64,000 bases of DNA. It comes from Streptomyces sp. SS1-1. Lineage in GTDB: Bacteria; Actinomycetota; Actinomycetes; Streptomycetales; Streptomycetaceae. Made by a program: the position numbers and the translations under genes. The stretch covers positions 6,364,501 through 6,428,500 of the forward strand of contig NZ_WBXN01000004.1 in NCBI RefSeq assembly GCF_008973465.1. The letters are read 5' to 3'. Under the pieces are notes generated by a model, which was not told where the DNA came from, searched no databases, and saw only the letters and a program-made list of their open reading frames with translations. Shown in pieces: positions 60,281 through 64,000 of this stretch. The first letter of the stretch is position 1. Every line of letters begins with the position of its first letter.

Positions 60281-61060
60281 TCACGCGGCCGGCTTCTCCC
60301 AGACCGACACGTGGGTGCGGCTCTCGCCTGTGAACGGCGTCCGGTTCCAGTCCTCCCACCGGTCCCGCAGCCGGAGCCCGGCGATCCGTGCCATCAGGTC
60401 CAGCTCCGCCGGCCAGACGTACCGGAAGGGGATGGAGCGGTGCTCCGCCCGGCCGTCGACGATCGTCACGTAGTTCGAGCTCATGGCCTGCGTGGCGGGG
60501 TCGAGGACGTCGAACGCCCAGCCGGAGTCGCTGATGCGGAACGGCACCGCGTTCTGTCCCGGCGGCAGCAGCCGCAGCTCGGGCACGCCCACCTCGACGA
60601 CGAAGCAGCCGCCCGGACGCAGATGCGCGGCCACGTTCACGAAGCAGTCGACCTGCGCGTCCTGCGTCGTCAGATTGTTGATGGTGTTGTACACGAGGTA
60701 GGCGACGGCGAAATCGCCCGGCACCCGGGTCGTCGCGAAGTCCCCGATCGTCACCCCCACCGCGTCGCCGCCGGGCTTGGCCCGCAGCCGCGCCACCATC
60801 GCCCGGGACATGTCGACGCCGTGCACGGGCACGCCCCGCGCCGAGAGAGGCAGGGCGATCCGGCCGGTGCCGACGCCGAGTTCCAGCGCCGCGCCGTCGC
60901 CGGCCAGCTCCGCCAGCAGGCCGACCGCCGGGTCCACCGCCTCCGGACGGAACATGTCCGCCGACGTGGTGTCGTAGCGGGCCGCGATGGGCTCTCCGAA
61001 GTATCCGTCGTCATCGATCACGGCGGGCACGGTACTGCCGGCCACCGCCGCAGGGCACAC
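60281..61060 (-). CDS. class I SAM-dependent methyltransferase
   Basis: 259 residues, Methyltransf_25-like. ALELGVGTGRIALPL is motif I (ExGxGxG), VHGVDMSRAMVARL motif II with its Asp, and YLVYNTINNLTTQDAQVDCF the motif IV/V region. LRPGGCFVVEVGVP follows. It methylates an unknown small molecule. All possible starts are GTG; I chose 61060 because GGAAAA precedes it, while GTG 61021 gives a more family-like N-terminus. It is convergent with the Rrf2 gene (1-bp gap) and divergent from the leader peptide at 61172. Confidence 0.82.
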   Translation of the reverse strand: MCPAAVAGSTVPAVIDDDGYFGEPIAARYDTTSADMFRPEAVDPAVGLLAELAGDGAALELGVGTGRIALPLSARGVPVHGVDMSRAMVARLRAKPGGDAVGVTIGDFATTRVPGDFAVAYLVYNTINNLTTQDAQVDCFVNVAAHLRPGGCFVVEVGVPELRLLPPGQNAVPFRISDSGWAFDVLDPATQAMSSNYVTIVDGRAEHRSIPFRYVWPAELDLMARIAGLRLRDRWEDWNRTPFTGESRTHVSVWEKPAA

Positions 61061-61139
61061 GGTTTTCCAGGGGGGAGCGGGCGCGGCGACCGATCCGCGG
61101 ACGCCCTCTTGACGACGGGCGCGCGGGGACCGACACTCA

Positions 61140-61175
61140 CCATAGGTTTCCTAGTGAAAAGGTAGGGAAGCATGG
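61140..61175. promoter_or_regulatory. long imperfect palindrome at the third leader peptide
   Basis: CCATAGGTTTCCTA, then 9 bp, then TAGGGAAGCATGG form facing TTTCCTA/TAGGGAA half-sites, nearly symmetrical over 36 bp. It ends on the ATG of the leader peptide at 61172 and lies between it and the divergent methyltransferase gene. It is a likely Rrf2 operator overlapping a promoter or ribosome site. Confidence 0.55.
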
Positions 61176-61270
61176 GGCGCGCAGGGACGGTCACCGGACG
61201 AGTGACCCGTACGCCCCTCCTCACCTCCCGCCGCCACATCGACCTGCAGCGCGTCTGCAGCGCGATCTGA
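61172..61270 (+). CDS. putative sulfur-operon leader peptide (GST gene)
   Basis: 32 residues; AGGGAAGC directly precedes the ATG. The end LLTSRRHIDLQRVCSAI matches the ssu leader (LLTSRRHIDFARTSSAI) except at four positions, with Cys moved three residues upstream. It lies 180 bp before the glutathione-S-transferase-like gene; that gap contains direct repeats of CTC(G/C)GAGCGCGG. Confidence 0.75.
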   Translation: MGRAGTVTGRVTRTPLLTSRRHIDLQRVCSAI

Positions 61271-61450
61271 CCTCGGAGCGCGGCTCTCGCGCCCCGACCT
61301 CCGAGCGCGGCCCCGCCACCCCCCCCCGCCACGCGTTGGTCCGCATGCCCACCGGCATGCCCGCACACCCCACTCCGCCACATGCCCACGCCCGCCGGAC
61401 GCCACCCGCCGGCCCCGCCGTATGCCCACACGCCTGCCCAGGGGAGAGCC

Positions 61451-62350
61451 ATGACCGTCGCACCGTCGGCCGCACACCCGTCCACCCGGACCACCCCCGC
61501 CTTCCGCGGCCGTATCGGCAGCGACGCGCGCAGCGGCCACTACGCCGTGCCGCGCCGCTACCGCCTCCACCTCTCCACCGCCTGCCCCGACGGCCTGCGC
61601 ATCGCCGTCGCCCACAGCCTGCTCCAGCTCGGCGGCGTCTGCCCGGCCACCTTCCTGCCCGCCGTCCCCGACTGCCCCGACAGCGGACACACCGCGCTGC
61701 GCCCCCTGTACGAGGCCAGCGCCCACCGCTACCCCGGCCCGGCCCTCGGCCCGGTCCTCAGCGACGACTGGTCCGGGCGCATCGTCAGCACGCACGCCCC
61801 CGACATCATGCGCGACCTCGACCGGCACTTCGGCGGCTGTCACGCGTCCCTCTACCCCTGTGGCGCCGAGTCCGAGATCGAGGCCGTCGAGCGGATGTGC
61901 GCCGAGGACATCGAGGACGCCGCGCAGAACGCGGGCACCGCCGGCGCCGGACGGGCGGAGCGCGAGGCGGCCCTGGAGACCCTGCTGCGCTCCCTCGGCG
62001 CGCTCGACCGCTGGCTGACCGGCCGGGACTACATGATCCGCGATCAGATCACCGCCGCCGACGTCGAGTTGTGGGTCACCCTCGTCCAACTCGACACCGT
62101 GCACCGGCACCACCTGGACGCCGCCGCCGTCGAGCGGATCGCCGCCCACACCGCCCTGTGGCAGTACGCCCGCCGGCTCGCCGCCCACCCGGCGTTCGGC
62201 GCACACCTCGACCTGGACGCCATCTCCCACCGCCACCACGCCCGTTGCCGGGGCCTGGAGGCCGCCGGCGCCGCCGTGCAGATCCTGGACTGGGCGGCGC
62301 ACACCGCCCGGACCGCCCCGGAGCCGTCCCGCTCCGTGGACCACCGTTGA
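61451..62350 (+). CDS. glutathionyl-hydroquinone reductase/GST-like protein
   Basis: 299 residues. RYRLHLSTACPDGLRIAVAH is the thioredoxin-fold block with the catalytic Cys-Pro of the Ecm4/YqjG group (usually CPWA; here CPDG). DIMRDLDRHFGGCHASLYP and LEALDRWL-like helices (LGALDRWLTGRDYMIRDQI) form the C-terminal GST domain. Actinobacteria use mycothiol instead of glutathione, so the thiol donor is probably mycothiol or cysteine. GGGGAG precedes ATG 61451. It follows a Cys leader peptide, so expression probably responds to sulfur supply. Confidence 0.8.
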   Translation: MTVAPSAAHPSTRTTPAFRGRIGSDARSGHYAVPRRYRLHLSTACPDGLRIAVAHSLLQLGGVCPATFLPAVPDCPDSGHTALRPLYEASAHRYPGPALGPVLSDDWSGRIVSTHAPDIMRDLDRHFGGCHASLYPCGAESEIEAVERMCAEDIEDAAQNAGTAGAGRAEREAALETLLRSLGALDRWLTGRDYMIRDQITAADVELWVTLVQLDTVHRHHLDAAAVERIAAHTALWQYARRLAAHPAFGAHLDLDAISHRHHARCRGLEAAGAAVQILDWAAHTARTAPEPSRSVDHR

Positions 62351-62385
62351 CATTTACCCGTTCAACTGGCTTGACTACGACCCAG

Positions 62386-62485
62386 ATCGGTCATGAGTGT
62401 CAGCGACAAGCCCTGGCTCGCTGGCCGGCAACCCTCGCATCGCGGTGGGGTGCCCCAGGTGACGACCGGACCGGATGACTTCGGT
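62386..62485 (+). ncRNA. SAM-IV riboswitch
   Basis: The sequence GGTCATGAGTGTCAGCGAC, then CTGGCTCGCTGGCCGGCAAC, then CGCGGTGGGGTGCCCC and AGGTGACGACC follows the actinobacterial SAM-IV aptamer consensus, including the CCGGCAACCCTC core and the GGGGTGCCCC arm. The outer stem is GGTC/GACC. It binds S-adenosylmethionine and shuts off sulfur or methionine genes. It lies 40 nt before a leader peptide and upstream of an amino-acid ABC transporter. A TTGACA at 62347 overlapping the preceding stop codon may be its -35 box. Confidence 0.88.
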
Positions 62486-62525
62486 AAGCGCGCGGGCCCG
62501 AGCGGCCGGAAAAGTGAGTGACGCC

Positions 62526-62675
62526 ATGGACGCAGCCCCCAGGACGGCCACCGGCCGCCCTCGCGGCCGCGTCCACGCGTACGCCACGCTGTTCGCCGCC
62601 GACCGGGCCGTCGATCTGCTCCGCGTGAACAGCGCACTGTGTACCGCACCGGGCTGCGCCCGCCGCCGCGGCTGA
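62526..62675 (+). CDS. putative leader peptide downstream of SAM-IV riboswitch
   Basis: 49 residues ending with VDLLRVNSALC then APGCARRRG; the VDLLRVNSALC segment follows the HIDLxRxxSAxC pattern of the other leaders, with a second Cys near the end. ATG 62526 lies behind GTGAGTG. It lies between the riboswitch and the permease gene at 62850, so its translation may depend on the riboswitch and in turn influence the transporter. The 174 bp to the permease show no other gene. Confidence 0.65.
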   Translation: MDAAPRTATGRPRGRVHAYATLFAADRAVDLLRVNSALCTAPGCARRRG

Positions 62676-62849
62676 CCTCTTCGCCGCGGCACCGCACCCC
62701 CGACGCCCACCGCCGCAGCGGTGTGCCGTCCCCCGCCCCGCCCCGGTGACCGTGCGTCCCCACCTCCCCGGCCCCGCCGTCGACCGGCCGTGCCCGCGGC
62801 CGAGGTGTCCACGTCCCCCGGGCCCGTCCGACTCCAGCCGGAGCCCACC

Positions 62850-63833
62850 ATGAGTGAACCCCCAGGCGCCGCCGTCTCCCTGGCCGAGGCGCCGCCGCCC
62901 GCCGCCACCCCGTCCGGACCGCTCACCGCCCAGCGCGTGCTGCCGCTCAGGCGCCCCGGCCGCTGGATCGCCACCGCCGCCGTGCTGGTCCTCACCACCC
63001 AGTTCGTCCACGGCCTGGTCACCAACCCCTTCTACCAGTGGGACCGCTTCGGCTACTGGTTCCTGCGGCCCACCATCGTCGACGGCCTCCTCGTCACCCT
63101 CGAAGTCACCGCCTACAGCGCCGTCCTGGGCCTGCTCGGCGGCGTCCTGCTCGCCCTCGCCCGGCTCTCCCGCAGCCCCGTCCTGCGCGCCGTCAGCTGG
63201 GTGTACGTGTGGGCGTTCCGCTCCATCCCGCTCATCGTCGTCCTGCTGTTCCTGTACAACTTCAGCGCCCTCTACAGGACGCTCAGCCTCGGCGTCCCCT
63301 TCGGGCCCGCCTTCCTCACCTTCGACGAGTCCGAGCTCGCCACCGACCTCGTCATCGCCGTCGTCGGCATCAGCCTCCACGAGTCGGCGTACGCCGCCGA
63401 AGTCGTCCGGGGCGGCATCCTCTCCGTCGACCAGGGCCAGCACGAGGCCGCCGCCGCGCTCGGACTGCCCAAGGGCTACCAGTTCCGCCGGATCGTGTTC
63501 CCGCAGGCCCTGCGGTCCATCGTGCCGAACTACGTCAACCAGCTCATCGGCCTGATCAAGGGCACCTCGCTGGTGTTCTACGTGTCCCTGCTCGACCTGT
63601 TCGGCGCCGCGCAGTCCATGGGCTCCACCTACCCCGGCGACATCGTGCCGCTGCTCATGGTCGCCACCGTCTGGTACCTCGTCCTGACCAGCGTCGTCTC
63701 CGTCGTCCAGTTCTACGTCGAGCGGTACTACGCCCGGGGCGCCACCCGCTCCCTGCCGCCGACCCCGCTCCAGAGACTGCGGGCCTCCGTCACCGAGCTG
63801 AGGGCCCGCGCACGCCGGGAGGCCGCCGTATGA
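62850..63833 (+). CDS. amino-acid-type ABC transporter permease, paralogue
   Basis: 327 residues. A Pro/Ala-rich cytoplasmic N-terminus of about 38 residues and about six membrane helices. WAFRSIPLIVVLLFLYNFSA is the HisM/GlnP hallmark, and AAEVVRGGILSVDQGQHEAA the EAA loop. It is clearly paralogous to the permease at 50214 in sequence and layout. SAM-IV control points to cysteine, methionine or a related compound as cargo. ATG 62850 is preceded by a weak GGAG site. The stop overlaps the ATPase start (ATGA); no binding protein is in the window. Confidence 0.87.
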   Translation: MSEPPGAAVSLAEAPPPAATPSGPLTAQRVLPLRRPGRWIATAAVLVLTTQFVHGLVTNPFYQWDRFGYWFLRPTIVDGLLVTLEVTAYSAVLGLLGGVLLALARLSRSPVLRAVSWVYVWAFRSIPLIVVLLFLYNFSALYRTLSLGVPFGPAFLTFDESELATDLVIAVVGISLHESAYAAEVVRGGILSVDQGQHEAAAALGLPKGYQFRRIVFPQALRSIVPNYVNQLIGLIKGTSLVFYVSLLDLFGAAQSMGSTYPGDIVPLLMVATVWYLVLTSVVSVVQFYVERYYARGATRSLPPTPLQRLRASVTELRARARREAAV

Positions 63834-64000
63834 GCACCGCCGTCGACAACCACCCGCCCGCCACCGTCCAGGTGCACGACGTGCACAAGTGGTACGGCAC
63901 CCACCGGGTGCTCAACGGGGTCGACCTGACCGTGCGGCCCGGCGAGGTCACCGTGATCCTCGGCCCGTCCGGCTCCGGCAAGTCCACGCTGCTCCGGGTC
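63830..64000 (+). CDS. amino-acid-type ABC transporter ATP-binding protein, N-terminal fragment
   Basis: The first 57 residues up to the window edge. VQVHDVHKWYGTHRVLNGVD starts the ABC domain and ILGPSGSGKSTLLRV is Walker A. It is very similar to the ATPase at 54448 (VHHVHKSFG...). It overlaps the permease stop by 4 bp and is its energy-coupling partner. The signature and Walker B are outside the window. Confidence 0.9.
   Translation, partial: MSTAVDNHPPATVQVHDVHKWYGTHRVLNGVDLTVRPGEVTVILGPSGSGKSTLLRV

Noticed and set aside
61018..61143. A 41-codon frame on the minus strand starting at the palindrome near 61140
   Set aside because: It has a good ribosome-site-like sequence but no leader-peptide core motif and overlaps the methyltransferase start; probably chance from the palindrome.

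Overview
The window is a 64 kb piece of a very GC-rich actinobacterial chromosome, almost certainly Streptomyces. The codons are strongly G/C-ending and there are many lipoproteins with a Cys lipobox. Small ATGA/GTGA gene overlaps are common. It also carries a GylR-type regulator, an actinobacterial SAM-IV riboswitch and the short Streptomyces-type leader peptides that precede sulfur genes. No replication origin, integrase, transposase, CRISPR array or rRNA was seen.

Layout. 1-4.6 kb: end of a TauE/SafE exporter, a secreted alpha/beta hydrolase, cobK and cobF (cobalamin) with a lipoprotein gene between them, and a DUF309 gene. 4.7 kb: tRNA-Pro(GGG). 4.9-7.0 kb: an MFS transporter and a NUDIX hydrolase. 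7.2-17.4 kb: a tightly coupled nine-gene exopolysaccharide locus: Agd3-like deacetylase, PelF-like glycosyltransferase, PelG-sized membrane protein, nucleotidyltransferase, epimerase, GH114 lipoprotein, a frameshifted nucleotide-sugar dehydrogenase and a second epimerase. The set recalls Pel/galactosaminogalactan-type systems, but no c-di-GMP receptor subunit is visible. 17.4-36.5 kb: a myo-inositol catabolic region. A leftward arm (GntR regulator, mmsA, iolD, iolB, aldolase, iolC) diverges from a rightward arm (ABC importer, inosose dehydratase-type enzyme, inositol dehydrogenase) across a perfect 16-bp inverted repeat overlapping both promoters. A second leftward set (iolG, SDR, PhyH-type dioxygenase) faces a LacI regulator.

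29.9-33.4 kb: a two-gene island inside the inositol region, of visibly lower GC. It holds a membrane-anchored NUDIX protein resembling the SMODS-associated NUDIX family, overlapping by 4 bp a helical-repeat protein fused to an APH-like kinase. It does not fit inositol metabolism and is the best candidate for an undescribed signalling or defence module.

37.6-42.6 kb: a TMEM175-type channel, a Gfo/Idh oxidoreductase and LacI pair with matching operators, a cupin, small membrane proteins, a second identical tRNA-Pro(GGG) and an anti-sigma-type ATPase. 42.7-45.0 kb: glycerol regulator and kinase.

45.1-64 kb: a sulfur-scavenging region. It contains a sulfonate ABC importer (ssuABC), two FMN monooxygenases (SsuD-type), a flavin reductase, sulfite oxidase, an SfnB-like oxidoreductase, an Rrf2 regulator without cysteines, and two amino-acid-type ABC systems. 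Four short peptides sharing an [H/V]-[I/V]-D-[F/L]-x-R-x-x-S-A core, usually with Cys, precede its operons, and one lies behind a SAM-IV riboswitch. This suggests layered control by cysteine supply, S-adenosylmethionine and an Rrf2 repressor.
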